A stretch of 64,000 bases of DNA from Verrucomicrobiota bacterium (GCA_026398275.1 JAPLTF010000026.1:48721-112720); one strand, 5' to 3'; positions 18,005-26,719 are shown, counted from the first letter of the stretch. Program-made: numbers and translations. The notes: a model not told the origin generated them from the sequence alone.

Positions 18005-18336
18005 GGTTTCCCGCAGCACGCGCGGACCGCATCGAGTTTTTCCAGATCCTTCCGGAACCGCTTGTCCGAGACTGAGCAATCCTGCAGGCAGGCCAGGTGG
18101 CGCGAGAGTTCTGCGGCGGGTTTTTCCGGCAGCGAGTAAATCATCCACGTCCCCTCGCGGCGGTTTTCGACCATGCCCCGTTCCCTCAGATAAGAAAGAT
18201 GCTGCGAGACCCGCGCCTGCGGGATCCCCAGCACTGATTGTAGGTGGCACACGCACAGCGGGCCCCGCGTCAAAAGCTGGATGATCCTCAAACGCGTCCC
18301 ATCGCAAAGGCACTCGTAGATTCGGACAAGCGACAT
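18001..18336 (-). CDS. arsR: ArsR-family arsenic-responsive repressor
   Basis: 111 residues from MSLVRIYECLCDG. Winged-helix domain: RLRIIQLLTRGPLCVCHLQS with the CxC metal-sensing pair (Cys-Val-Cys) at the start of the DNA-binding helix region, then GIPQARVSQHLSYLRERGM. ArsR represses its own operon and releases DNA on binding As(III). Later cysteines (ACLQDCS and ACCGKP) might contribute. The ATG chosen stands directly at the predicted transcription start; an upstream ATG 36 bases away lies in the promoter itself. Confidence 0.94.
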   Translation of the reverse strand: MSLVRIYECLCDGTRLRIIQLLTRGPLCVCHLQSVLGIPQARVSQHLSYLRERGMVENRREGTWMIYSLPEKPAAELSRHLACLQDCSVSDKRFRKDLEKLDAVRACCGKP

Positions 18337-18342
18337 GCGGCG

Positions 18343-18372
18343 AATATATTCGCATGAACGAATATGCGTCAA
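18343..18372 (-). promoter_or_regulatory. ars operon promoter
   Basis: Minus strand: TTGACG (18367-18372), 18-base spacer, TATATT (18343-18348). Transcription would start six to seven bases later, at or next to the arsR ATG (18336), predicting a leaderless or nearly leaderless mRNA; no Shine-Dalgarno is present. Confidence 0.65.
18346..18365. promoter_or_regulatory. ArsR operator candidate
   Basis: Perfect inverted repeat ATATTCG-6-CGAATAT lying between and over the -10 and spacer of the ars promoter. A further ATATTCG half-site lies upstream (18374-18380 region). Position and symmetry fit a dimeric winged-helix repressor that blocks RNA polymerase. Confidence 0.65.
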
Positions 18373-18421
18373 TACGAATATATTAAATTACTTTCCAAGG
18401 AAGTATCGCGTTGCGTCTGCT

Positions 18422-21022
18422 CTATGGGCGGGTGACCATCAGCCGGATGAATCGTCGCGGATGATCCTGAATTGCCGTGAGATCGCGATAGACCGCCTGG
18501 TCGGTGCTGCCGTCGTCCGTTCGCGCGGCATAGGACGGACCGGAATTCCAGGTTTGCAGGTCGCCCGATACCTGAACCGTGTAGGTGATGTCGGCCAGCG
18601 ACCGGATCTTTGCGAATGTCAGCGTCAGGTAAGTCCTGCCGCCGTCCGTTTGCGTCCCGGCCACCGGCAGGCCCGCCACGGAACACGTCTTTGCTTCGAG
18701 GCCGAGCGCGTATTCCATCAGGTTCGGAATCCCATCGCCGTCCGGATCGGCGGCGTCGCCGCTGACGCCCGGGTCGCCCAAGTCGTCCGCCGTAAACTGT
18801 TGCTCGCGCCATCCCTGGTATTGTCCTTTGACCACCAGCACCGTCATGGAATAGGCGGGAAACGTGTGGGAAAAAGTCTGCGCCGCATTCGAGAAGATCC
18901 CTGAAGTCAGCCCGGTGAGGCTGGTGTCGTTCGGCTTGCCGTAAGAGTAGAACAGTCCCGCATTCGTGCCCGCCGTAAACCCGCTCAGCGTAATTTGGGC
19001 GGTGATGTCCGCGGAAGGGTGCTTGTTCACAAACAGAAGCGCGATGTTGCCGTTGGAAAGTTTGGCAGCGTAGGTCGAAAGCAGGGGGTAGCTGCTGGCG
19101 GCACCGACCACCCGGTCACCTCCGCGCCCCCAGCGCGCGAGAAGTTCGGCGGCATAAAATGACGGATACGGGGTGTTGGAGGGCGTGTCGCCGCGGTCCC
19201 CGCTGGCCACCAGCCCGTAATCGCCAAAAGCTCTCCAGCCATACAGGGAGGCGCGGTTGTTATTCCATGTTTCGGAACCGTCTCGAAAATTCCACCACAG
19301 GCAGGCATTGAACCCGGTGCCCGCGAGCCGCCCGATGGCATCTGCCAAGAAAAGCCCGTTCACCAGGCTCGTGGATTGTTTGCCGGGATTGGAGCTCACG
19401 GAATTATATTCGGTCATCGCAAGCTCCACATTGTCGCCCGGGGCGCCACCGACGTAATCCGCGATCATTTTTCGTAAATTGGCCGCGGTGGTCGCTATGC
19501 CAGAACTGGCTTGTAAGAGAATGGGGTCGCTCTCGGCCCCTGGCTCTTGAGGGTAGCCATGACAGATCAGGAAATGCGGGGCCATGCCGAGGGATTTGAG
19601 TGTCGCAAGAACCACCGGCGTCCATCCGCTGTGCGGAGAATTTCCTTCGTTCGGATTCGGCACGGCATGCGAGCCGTTCCCATAGGCGTCCTCCCCCGAA
19701 ACCGCAACAGCTCCAAGGTGGATCGTGGGATCGACGGCAAGCATCTTGCTGGAAAAGGTCTGAAATGCCAGGGCATAGGTGTAAGGGTCATGTGCCGTTC
19801 CGCTCAAACCGCTGCCAGCGACGCCGTGCTGGTCGTATTCCCAGCCCCCGTAGCATTCGTTGCCAATCTCCCAATACTTGAAGCCAAACGGTGCCGGATG
19901 GGAGATTCGCAGGAAATTATATCCATCGTCCACGGCAAGCGGTGCGGAAGCCCGAATGGCGGCCCAGTATCCCACCGTCTTCCAGTCGCGTCCTTTGGAA
20001 TCCACGCCGAGCGAAATCCCTGATGCTGTGCTGCCATTGTAATAGGCAACCCAGGCGGCGGCCTGCTCCGGGGTGCCGCTCCCGTAGTTGACCGTCACGT
20101 AGGCCTGCGCACCGCTGGCCTCAATCCTCTGCGCAAACCTCGCGGCATTCGTCGGCCACTGATACGAACTTGCCTTATCAACGCTGCGACCCGTCTGCCA
20201 GTCATAGTTGTCCGCTTCGCTGCCGCCCGGAATTCGGATTGCCCGGGTGTTCATGGCGGCGAGCAGCGCCCCGCTTGCCGCGCTAGAAAACTGCCCATCC
20301 CAAATCGTCGCATTGAGGCCATAGATGCGGTCGTCGATCGTCCGGACGACGCTTTGCGGACTCACCGTGACCATCACCGGATTCGGCGGTGGCACGACGG
20401 TCAACGCGATGTCGTCGACGGAGAACGTCATCGCAGCACCGGTGGAGTTCATGATCCAAAAGCCGTCGAAATTTGCCTTGTTCGCCACGCCGAGGCTTGC
20501 CAGCGGGAGGACGACGTGCTGCCACGAGTTAACCTGTGCCGCCGTGAATGAGAGATAGACCTCTGTCTGTCTCGCCCCGCCGAGCATCGCCTGGACGAGC
20601 AACTGATTGTTCCCGGACTGGGTCGGGTACACCCAAAAACTCAGGCTTTGGTAGGGGGAGCTGTCGAAGCCGGCATGATGCAGGTAGAGCGCCTTCCAAT
20701 TCGCTGTGGGATCCACGACGCGGACCGAGTTGGTGCCGGCGTGGACCGGGTTTGTGCTCGCAAAGTCAACGGTCGCCCAACTCCAATCCGCCCACCCGTT
20801 TTCCAAGACATCGTCGTAAATGGCTTGATCCTGCGCTGCCGCCGCTCCTGCAATGACCGTGAGAATCGTGAAAACTGCGGCAAACACCTTGTCGGAACTC
20901 GACTGCAAGATGGCTACAGACGCGCCGAAAAAACATTTCCGGACAAGTGCTGGCGATCGCCGAAGACAACCGCAACGCGACAGCCAACTCCGGGAGAGGT
21001 CCGCAAGGGACGGTTTTGCCAC
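18422..21022 (-). CDS. secreted GH51-like alpha-L-arabinofuranosidase with N-terminal carbohydrate-binding domain
   Basis: 866 residues from the first ATG; the export signal KVFAAVFTILTVIAGAAAA lies around residues 46-64, so a GTG or TTG start nearer to it is quite possible. A beta-sandwich domain (about 70-210, YDDVLENGWADWSW to MTFSVDDIALT) resembles galactose-binding-type modules. A clan-A TIM barrel follows: acid/base Glu in YWEIGNECYGG and nucleophile Glu in AMTEYNSVSS. A C-terminal beta domain precedes DPDGDGIPNLMEYALGLE, a calcium-binding tail typical of verrucomicrobial exported enzymes. It probably removes arabinose from plant polysaccharide outside the cell; family relatives include GH51 and neighbours, so the exact family is uncertain. 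Confidence 0.82.
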   Translation of the reverse strand: MAKPSLADLSRSWLSRCGCLRRSPALVRKCFFGASVAILQSSSDKVFAAVFTILTVIAGAAAAQDQAIYDDVLENGWADWSWATVDFASTNPVHAGTNSVRVVDPTANWKALYLHHAGFDSSPYQSLSFWVYPTQSGNNQLLVQAMLGGARQTEVYLSFTAAQVNSWQHVVLPLASLGVANKANFDGFWIMNSTGAAMTFSVDDIALTVVPPPNPVMVTVSPQSVVRTIDDRIYGLNATIWDGQFSSAASGALLAAMNTRAIRIPGGSEADNYDWQTGRSVDKASSYQWPTNAARFAQRIEASGAQAYVTVNYGSGTPEQAAAWVAYYNGSTASGISLGVDSKGRDWKTVGYWAAIRASAPLAVDDGYNFLRISHPAPFGFKYWEIGNECYGGWEYDQHGVAGSGLSGTAHDPYTYALAFQTFSSKMLAVDPTIHLGAVAVSGEDAYGNGSHAVPNPNEGNSPHSGWTPVVLATLKSLGMAPHFLICHGYPQEPGAESDPILLQASSGIATTAANLRKMIADYVGGAPGDNVELAMTEYNSVSSNPGKQSTSLVNGLFLADAIGRLAGTGFNACLWWNFRDGSETWNNNRASLYGWRAFGDYGLVASGDRGDTPSNTPYPSFYAAELLARWGRGGDRVVGAASSYPLLSTYAAKLSNGNIALLFVNKHPSADITAQITLSGFTAGTNAGLFYSYGKPNDTSLTGLTSGIFSNAAQTFSHTFPAYSMTVLVVKGQYQGWREQQFTADDLGDPGVSGDAADPDGDGIPNLMEYALGLEAKTCSVAGLPVAGTQTDGGRTYLTLTFAKIRSLADITYTVQVSGDLQTWNSGPSYAARTDDGSTDQAVYRDLTAIQDHPRRFIRLMVTRP

Positions 21023-21121
21023 GCCTGGAGCTAAGGCGCCAGAGACCTGGAAGACAAGCCCGGAGTCAGGGAATTTTTTGGAAAAAACCAGAAAACCTTG
21101 CCGCGATTTTCCGGGGCAAGA

Positions 21122-21904
21122 TTACCCGCGCTGCCAGCCGGGCTTGTGGTCGAACACCCAGCGGTAGTAATCGCGCCTTGCGAGTTTGGCGGCGGATTTT
21201 TCGTCGAGGTAGATTTTCGCCGTCGGGTGCATCTGGAGGATCGACGCGGGGTTGCTGGCGGTGATCGGGCCTTCCACGGCACCGGCGACCGCATCGGCTT
21301 TGTTTTCTCCGAAGGCCAGCAGCAGAACGGCCCTGGCCTCCATGATTGTCCCGATGCCCATCGTGATCACATGGTGCGGGACGTCGTTTCCCGACGCGAA
21401 GAAGTGGGCGTTGTCGGACCGGGTGCGCTGGGTGAGCGTCTTGATGCGGGTCCGCGACGCGAGCGATGAGGTCGGCTCGTTGAATCCGACATGCCCGTCG
21501 CTGCCGATGCCGAGAACCTGCGCATCGATGCCTCCCGACTCCGCGATGCTTTTTTCGTAGGCGGCGCAGTGGGCCGGGATATCGGATGTCAGGCCGTCCG
21601 GGATGTGGATCCGGTCAGCCGGCAGGTTGATCGAGGAGAAGAGATTCTCCTGCATGAACCGCCGGTAGCATGCCGGATGGTCCGCGCCGAGGCCCACGTA
21701 TTCGTCGAGGTTGAACGAGGTGCAGCCCGAGAAATCGAGGCCGTCCTCGCGGTGCATGCGGATCAGCTCGCGGTAGAGCGGGACCGGGGTGCTGCCGGTG
21801 GCGAGGCCGAGGACGGCCTGGGGCTTTTTCCGGACGAGCGCGGCAAGGAACCTCGCGGCTTCGCGGGAGGCGGTGGCGGGGTCGGGTGAGATGATGATTT
21901 CCAT
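21122..21904 (-). CDS. nagB: glucosamine-6-phosphate deaminase
   Basis: 260 residues. NagB converts glucosamine-6-phosphate to fructose-6-phosphate and ammonia. LGLATGSTPVPLYREL, SFNLDEYVGL (catalytic Asp), GIGSDGHVGFNEP (catalytic Asp/His) and the ring-opening His region are all conserved. It is the last gene of a minus-strand set ROK protein - PIG-L deacetylase - nagB. Together with the deacetylase upstream it provides the last steps of amino-sugar breakdown into glycolysis. Confidence 0.95.
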   Translation of the reverse strand: MEIIISPDPATASREAARFLAALVRKKPQAVLGLATGSTPVPLYRELIRMHREDGLDFSGCTSFNLDEYVGLGADHPACYRRFMQENLFSSINLPADRIHIPDGLTSDIPAHCAAYEKSIAESGGIDAQVLGIGSDGHVGFNEPTSSLASRTRIKTLTQRTRSDNAHFFASGNDVPHHVITMGIGTIMEARAVLLLAFGENKADAVAGAVEGPITASNPASILQMHPTAKIYLDEKSAAKLARRDYYRWVFDHKPGWQRG

Positions 21905-21910
21905 GGTGGT

Positions 21911-22756
21911 TCAGCCGAGGCGTTTGGTGAGCTTGTTGCGGACGTCGGCCTCGAAGCGGCGGATGAAGCCGAGCACGTAACCCACGATATCGAGCGAAGC
22001 GTCGGCGACGAGCGGGGTGAGGTCCATGGCGAAGGAGACGCTGTCGCATTCGTCCACCGCGTGGGACTCGAAATAGGTCGCGTTCGCGCGCCTTCTCCCG
22101 AGGGTGGCGAGATCGTAGCGCTTGCCTCCCGCAATCTGGGAGTCAAAGACCCCGTTCAGTGCAGCCGCCAAGTTCTCGTGCGCGGCCACATTGTGGACGA
22201 CTTTTTCATTGTCCGGCATCCAGTCCAACCCGCGCCAGACCTCGCACCCGTAAACAGCCTTCGGCCGCTCCGCTGCCGGCATTTCCCGCAGGGCCTGGAT
22301 CGTGGCGGCAAAAACTCCGATGTGGGTGTCATGCTTGTCCGCCGGATTGTGTGTGTAGACGACATCCGGTCGGGTCGCCAAAAGGATTTGCAGGAGATCG
22401 TTTTTCAGCGTGGGATCCGACGGACTTTTCACCGCGCTGCTCGGGTAGCCGAGCTGGATCATGAACCCGTAATTTCCGACGACGGCGGCCGCCTCCTGCT
22501 CATGGATCCGAACCTGCTGCATCTGCCCGTCGGTGAAATCCGCATAATCCCCGCTGCGCGAGCTTCCGGCACCGTCCGTGCAGGTGACTCCGCCAAACCA
22601 TTTTTCGTTGCTGCGGAAGCAGGCGAGGATGCCGTGAAAAGCCATGAACTCGAGGTCGTCCTGATGGGCGCCGATTCCGAGGTGCGTGATCCGGGCGAGA
22701 GGTTCCGGCGCCTGATCGGGAACAAACAGGCGGGCGCGGGCGTTGTGGAATTTCAT
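21911..22756 (-). CDS. PIG-L (LmbE) family N-deacetylase
   Basis: 281 residues. The zinc-binding AHQDD motif is at 30-34 and the second metal ligand lies in HDTH (His142-His145), the PIG-L/LmbE/MshB pattern. Family members remove acetyl groups from N-acetylglucosamine-containing substrates; an archaeal member deacetylates chitin breakdown products. Its position between a ROK protein and nagB, with no nagA in the set, suggests it supplies the GlcNAc deacetylation step that NagA normally performs. That is inference from context. It overlaps the ROK gene by an ATGA and stops six bases before nagB. Confidence 0.88.
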   Translation of the reverse strand: MKFHNARARLFVPDQAPEPLARITHLGIGAHQDDLEFMAFHGILACFRSNEKWFGGVTCTDGAGSSRSGDYADFTDGQMQQVRIHEQEAAAVVGNYGFMIQLGYPSSAVKSPSDPTLKNDLLQILLATRPDVVYTHNPADKHDTHIGVFAATIQALREMPAAERPKAVYGCEVWRGLDWMPDNEKVVHNVAAHENLAAALNGVFDSQIAGGKRYDLATLGRRRANATYFESHAVDECDSVSFAMDLTPLVADASLDIVGYVLGFIRRFEADVRNKLTKRLG

Positions 22757-24126
22757 GGTGCTATTGAAGTTTTGGGAAGGCTCGCGGCAGCGACCGCCTG
22801 GCCATGCCGCTTGTCTTTTTCATCGGGTGTGCAGAGCCGGATGGCAAGCCCGGGAAATTCGTCGCGGAGAACGGTGGTGGCATTTTCTAGGATGATCCCT
22901 CCGCCTTCGCCCGAGGTGACACGGCCGAGGATAAGCAGGTTCCGGATTTCGTAGAAGTCCGCATAGTGGGCAACCGCGTAGCCGAAGCACGTGCCGATCG
23001 TCTCGTAAATCGCCCGCGCCCGGGGATCGCCTTCCGCCATGAGCCTCTGGACTTCCACGAGCTGTTCGGCGAACGGCATTTCTGCGGGCAGCGCGACGCC
23101 CGCGAGCGGTGCCAGGCGGGCGACGCCCTGCTGCGAGAAATATTGCACGCCGCAGCCTGCGTCCCCGGACCATTCGTCAGCCGGGGCGTTTTCGCGATAG
23201 TCCACCGGCGCGAACGCCAGCTCGTTGAGCCACGGGCGGATGTGCCCGTCGGGATCCACGTAGCCGGCGGCCAGGCTCGTCCCGAGCGAGATCCCCAGAA
23301 CGGCGCTGTCGTTCATTGACATCGACCCGGCGAGCGCGGTCACCTCGCCGTCGTTCACCACCTCGAACGGAATTCCTCCCCATTCCTTTTGCAGATCAAA
23401 GAATATCCGGCGCACGCGCTTCTCGAAATCGTCCTCCGGAACCCCGCGGAAAAGCGATGCGACGCGCACCTCGTTGTTCACATAGACCCCGGCCGCGCTG
23501 CCGCCGATGGCATCCACCCTCGGCAGATGCTCCGCAGCCCTGCGCAGGGTTTCCCGGATCCCGTCGTAATGGTAGCGGGGATCGTTCTGAAAATAGGGAT
23601 CCCACCGGACCTCCTCCGAAAAGACGACCTTGCCGTCAATAAGCGCCGCGCACTTCCGGTCGCTGCCCCCGAGGTCGAACCCGATCCGGCAGCCGTCAAG
23701 GTTGCGACCGAGCGGGACGGATGCCTCTCTCGGTTCCGGAACCTCGTCGCACGCCTCCACCTCCATCGGACGCCCATAGACTTTGCGCCCCATAAACTCG
23801 TGATCGAATGCCCGCGCGCCCCCGGGGGAATAGATCGCCTTCATCGCGGCCGCGATCTCCGGCTCTCCGGCGATCCGCACCCGGTATCCGCCGCGCTGCC
23901 AGAGGAGAAACTTCAGCAGGCGCTCGACGTAGCGGATGTTCAAAGCCGAATTTTCCGCAGTCTGTGGAAGGACCATTGTCCGGTGGACCGACACCGTGGA
24001 ATCCCCCCGCTCCAAGCTGATGGCCAACGGCTTGGAGCCTGGAGTTTTTGCCGCCCTGGCGGCGTAGTCCCTGTTCCAGAGGACGGCGGGGATAAAATCG
24101 GGATCGAGGCGCGGACGGTGTTTCAT
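22753..24126 (-). CDS. ROK-family protein with a long N-terminal extension
   Basis: 457 residues from MKHRPRLDPDF; a further upstream ATG adds ten. The ROK core begins near residue 145 with GFDLGGSDRK (phosphate-binding loop) and continues with GGSAAGVYVNNEV, NDGEVTAL (catalytic Asp) and GISLGTSLAAGYVDP. The usual Cys-rich zinc motif after GH is not apparent: GDAGCGVQYFSQQG stands where CxCG would be expected. The first ~140 residues, including ISLERGDSTVSVHRT and LKFLLWQRGGYRV, are not part of standard ROK kinases. Likely a sugar kinase for an amino sugar, or a sugar-sensing protein; the operon with a deacetylase and nagB favours GlcNAc. Confidence 0.82.
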   Translation of the reverse strand: MKHRPRLDPDFIPAVLWNRDYAARAAKTPGSKPLAISLERGDSTVSVHRTMVLPQTAENSALNIRYVERLLKFLLWQRGGYRVRIAGEPEIAAAMKAIYSPGGARAFDHEFMGRKVYGRPMEVEACDEVPEPREASVPLGRNLDGCRIGFDLGGSDRKCAALIDGKVVFSEEVRWDPYFQNDPRYHYDGIRETLRRAAEHLPRVDAIGGSAAGVYVNNEVRVASLFRGVPEDDFEKRVRRIFFDLQKEWGGIPFEVVNDGEVTALAGSMSMNDSAVLGISLGTSLAAGYVDPDGHIRPWLNELAFAPVDYRENAPADEWSGDAGCGVQYFSQQGVARLAPLAGVALPAEMPFAEQLVEVQRLMAEGDPRARAIYETIGTCFGYAVAHYADFYEIRNLLILGRVTSGEGGGIILENATTVLRDEFPGLAIRLCTPDEKDKRHGQAVAAASLPKTSIAP

Positions 24127-24212
24127 GCCGATCCCAACTACACACCCGCCCCGCATTTATGCAAAGTCGTTTCTCATTGCAAATAGACGCGGTTTCCGCG
24201 ACACATTGCTCC
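24127..24212. promoter_or_regulatory. divergent control region of the amino-sugar operon
   Basis: An 86-base gap between two divergent genes. It contains TATGCAAAG and ATTGCAAAT in the same orientation about 13 bases apart, and the dyad CGCGGTTTCCGCG. These are possible operator sites for the adjacent regulator. No single strong promoter can be singled out. Confidence 0.35.
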
Positions 24213-25250
24213 ATGCCCCGCAAACCCACCCTGCTCGCCCGCGAGGCGCGCTCCGCGCTCCTGGATCTGATCCGGAACCTTCCCAAAGATACCAGTCTTC
24301 CGCCCCTGGGTGTGCTTGGAGGCCAGTTCCACCTTCACGCGTCCACCATCTTCAGGCTTCTGCGCGACATGGCGGCCGAGGGCTTGGTCTGGCAGAGTCC
24401 GGGTGGAAAGTTTTTCCCTCTGTCCGCCCAGCGGAACACCTTGCGCGGGGCTCCCGTTTGCTTCATCGGCCGCGAGCTGTGGCAGTGGAGCCGGCTCTAT
24501 CAGGAAATTCTGGACGGGATCTCCGAGGTCTGCTCGGCGAATGGCAGCCCGCTCATTCTTCTTTCGTCGCGATCGCTCGTCCGGCAGGAGGCAGCCGCCG
24601 TTGCCCCGACCTTCGCTTCAGCGCGGGCGCAGGAGGCCGAGCTGGCGGCCCTCGCCGAAACGCTCCCCAAGGGATCTGCGGGCATCCTCTTTGACCATCT
24701 GTGGAACCAAAAGGCCATCGGCAGGACCAAGTGGCCCGGAGGGGAGCGCCTGCAGCTGCTTTACGGTGGCGGCCTGCATGCCCGCGTCCTTGCCCCGGAC
24801 TATGCCGCGGCCGCCCAGATCTCTGCGGATTTTGCCCGGGAACGTGGTTATAAAAGCATCGGCCTCATCCTGCCGTTTGCAGGGGATCCGGCGATCGACG
24901 CCGCGCTCCATGCCCTGCGGACGGAGTTTGCACCGTTCTCCGCGAAGGAGTTCCCCTACCCGGACACGGCCACAGACCGGAACCATTTTCGGAAGGCCGC
25001 CGCCCGCACCCATCTGATGGTCTGCCCCGAAGACAACGTCACCCTCGAGGTCGCGGGCATTCTCTCGGATTTGCCGCAGAAACAAAAACCGGTCCTCCTC
25101 GGCACCCAGGGCACGGGCGTCCTCCATGCGCCGAACATCCGCCTCCGCATCGACTATCGCCGGCTCGGCCGCGCCGCCGCTTCCAGCATTCTCCACGGGA
25201 CAAGGCCGCCCGGGATCACTCCCTCATTGATTCATCAGGCAGTCGAATAG
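24213..25250 (+). CDS. GntR-type HTH regulator with LacI-type sugar-binding domain
   Basis: 345 residues from MPRKPTLLARE; an ATG 54 bases upstream is possible but lies in the control region. The N-terminal ~65 residues form a GntR-like winged helix (LPPLGVLGGQFHLHASTIFRLLRDM followed by a short wing GGKFFPLS). The rest follows the periplasmic-binding-protein-like fold of LacI regulators (DFARERGYKSIGLILPF, VCPEDNVTLEVAGIL). Divergent placement against the ROK/PIG-L/nagB operon makes it the likely sugar-responsive regulator of that operon. The effector is not known. Confidence 0.82.
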   Translation: MPRKPTLLAREARSALLDLIRNLPKDTSLPPLGVLGGQFHLHASTIFRLLRDMAAEGLVWQSPGGKFFPLSAQRNTLRGAPVCFIGRELWQWSRLYQEILDGISEVCSANGSPLILLSSRSLVRQEAAAVAPTFASARAQEAELAALAETLPKGSAGILFDHLWNQKAIGRTKWPGGERLQLLYGGGLHARVLAPDYAAAAQISADFARERGYKSIGLILPFAGDPAIDAALHALRTEFAPFSAKEFPYPDTATDRNHFRKAAARTHLMVCPEDNVTLEVAGILSDLPQKQKPVLLGTQGTGVLHAPNIRLRIDYRRLGRAAASSILHGTRPPGITPSLIHQAVE

Positions 25251-25455
25251 AGCGGTTTAAACAATAGCGTCCGTGCATCCACATCCCGCTGTTCGAGAAG
25301 GAATGGGAATCCGGCATTCATTGTGGCCTGCAGGAAAAACATCTCGCGAACCGCGCCCGGATCCACCGTTTGCCCGAGTCCGTGGCAGATCGCATGTTGG
25401 AGGGTGGTGTTGTCCAAAAACGTTTTTTTGTATTTGCGGATGAGGGCGTGCCAAA
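25235..25455 (-). pseudogene. relic of an AAA-family ATPase with DUF4143 domain
   Basis: Translating the minus strand gives IRKYKKTFLDNTTLQHAI, then GAVREMFFLQATMNAGF. This resembles the LDN-T-L-YA and V-RE-FF-N-AG motifs of the DUF4143 part of widespread mobile AAA ATPases, close to their C-terminus. No start codon with a ribosome site and no ATPase domain are present; upstream sequence has stops. It ends inside the end of the regulator gene on the other strand. It is a remnant, and the call rests on a short match. Confidence 0.45.
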
Positions 25456-25576
25456 CACGTGTTTGCTGTTCAGATTTCTTTGGCTTCGCCTGTATTTAAG
25501 CGGGTCGGAGGCCGGAACGGAGAGCTTCTGCGGCAAGAGCGTTGAGGCTCTTCTCCGCCTCGATAGCGCGCCGCAG

Positions 25577-25603
25577 AACCTCACCCACATTTGATCACGC
25601 CCC
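25577..25603 (-). repeat. 27-bp repeat, copy 1
   Basis: Identical to 26839-26865 at 25 of 27 positions and related to 26720-26746 (opposite strand, about 21 of 27). The three copies flank the ROK kinase gene at 25663. Confidence 0.6.
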
Positions 25604-25662
25604 GAACGCCTTCCGAAAGATTCTCGCCATGGCAGGAAGGACTGTTTTAACGTGACGGCCCT

Positions 25663-26691
25663 ATGAAAGACATCTTCATCGGCACCGACAGCGGGGCCAC
25701 CACCTGCAAGACCGGCGCCGTCTATGCCGACGGAAAACCCGTTTCCCTCCACCTGGCCCAGAGCTCGACAAACAGCGAGCTCGGAACTTCTGTCGTGATC
25801 GAGGGCTGGATCGCAGGCGTGGAGAAGTTTCTCGCCGAGAACAAGCTCGTCTGGGGCCAGGTCCGCGGGGTCGGGCTCGCGATCCCCGGGCCCTACCAGT
25901 CCTACGGGGTCCTCGACCGGACGCCCAACCTTCCGCCTTCTTTTGCGGGGTGGGAATTCCATGCCGAATATTCGCGCGCGCTCGCCAAGCAGGCGGGTCG
26001 GGCGATTCCGCTTGTCGTGGGAAATGACGGCAACTACGGCGGGGTCGCGGAGGCCGCCCAGGTCCGCGGAGACAAAAAAGCCGGCGTGATCATGCTGGCG
26101 CCGGGCTCCGGCCTGGGAGCCGCCTACATTGATCCGAACGGCCTTCCGCTCGAGGGCGACGCGTTCTGCGGGATGGAGGCCGGCCACATGCCCGCCCCGC
26201 TCCACCTGCTCGGCCTCCCGGCATTCACCTGCGGCTGCGGCCGCGACTGGGGATGCTTCGAATCCTACACCGCGATCGCCGGCCTTCCGCAATTCCTCGA
26301 CTACCTGCTGCCGAAATACCCGAACCACGAACTCGCGAAGCCCGGGCTCCCACCGAAGCAAAAGGCGCTCTCGCTTCGCGGGCTGGCCCAGAAAGGCGAC
26401 GCACTCGCCGTTGAGATCTTTGACATCCAGGCCAAGGCGCTCGGACTCCATGTCGCCAACCTCTCGATCGCGCTCGACGCGACGTATGTCGTGATCGGAG
26501 GCGGCCTGATCGACCCGCATTCGACGACCGAAGAATTCCGGAAGCGTTATCTTGGAGGCATCCGCGCCGCGGCCGAGCCATGGCTGTATCCGCTTCAGCG
26601 CCAGACGATCCAGATTGTTCCGGCCAGCCTGGGCGAGCTCTCGCAGGCGATCGGTGCAGCCCTCGTGGCGCTCTACACGTCGCGCCAGTAG
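25663..26691 (+). CDS. ROK-family sugar kinase
   Basis: 342 residues. IGTDSGATTCKTGAVY is the phosphate-binding loop, VVGNDGNYGGVAEA holds the catalytic Asp, and APGSGLGAAYID is the second phosphate motif. The ROK zinc signature is present as the His of AGHMPAP plus CGCGRDWGCFES. Glucokinase-type or related hexose phosphorylation is expected. It stands alone, with a relic and repeats upstream and repeats downstream. It is distinct from the ROK protein at 22753, which lacks the zinc cluster. Confidence 0.9.
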   Translation: MKDIFIGTDSGATTCKTGAVYADGKPVSLHLAQSSTNSELGTSVVIEGWIAGVEKFLAENKLVWGQVRGVGLAIPGPYQSYGVLDRTPNLPPSFAGWEFHAEYSRALAKQAGRAIPLVVGNDGNYGGVAEAAQVRGDKKAGVIMLAPGSGLGAAYIDPNGLPLEGDAFCGMEAGHMPAPLHLLGLPAFTCGCGRDWGCFESYTAIAGLPQFLDYLLPKYPNHELAKPGLPPKQKALSLRGLAQKGDALAVEIFDIQAKALGLHVANLSIALDATYVVIGGGLIDPHSTTEEFRKRYLGGIRAAAEPWLYPLQRQTIQIVPASLGELSQAIGAALVALYTSRQ

Positions 26692-26719
26692 GCGGGGAGC
26701 GAAGATCCAAAACCCCCAC

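Noticed and set aside
18001..18355. Longer arsD and arsR starts
   Set aside because: The long arsD frame runs through arsR in another frame and the long arsR start lies inside its own promoter. Stop-start overlaps fix the shorter starts.
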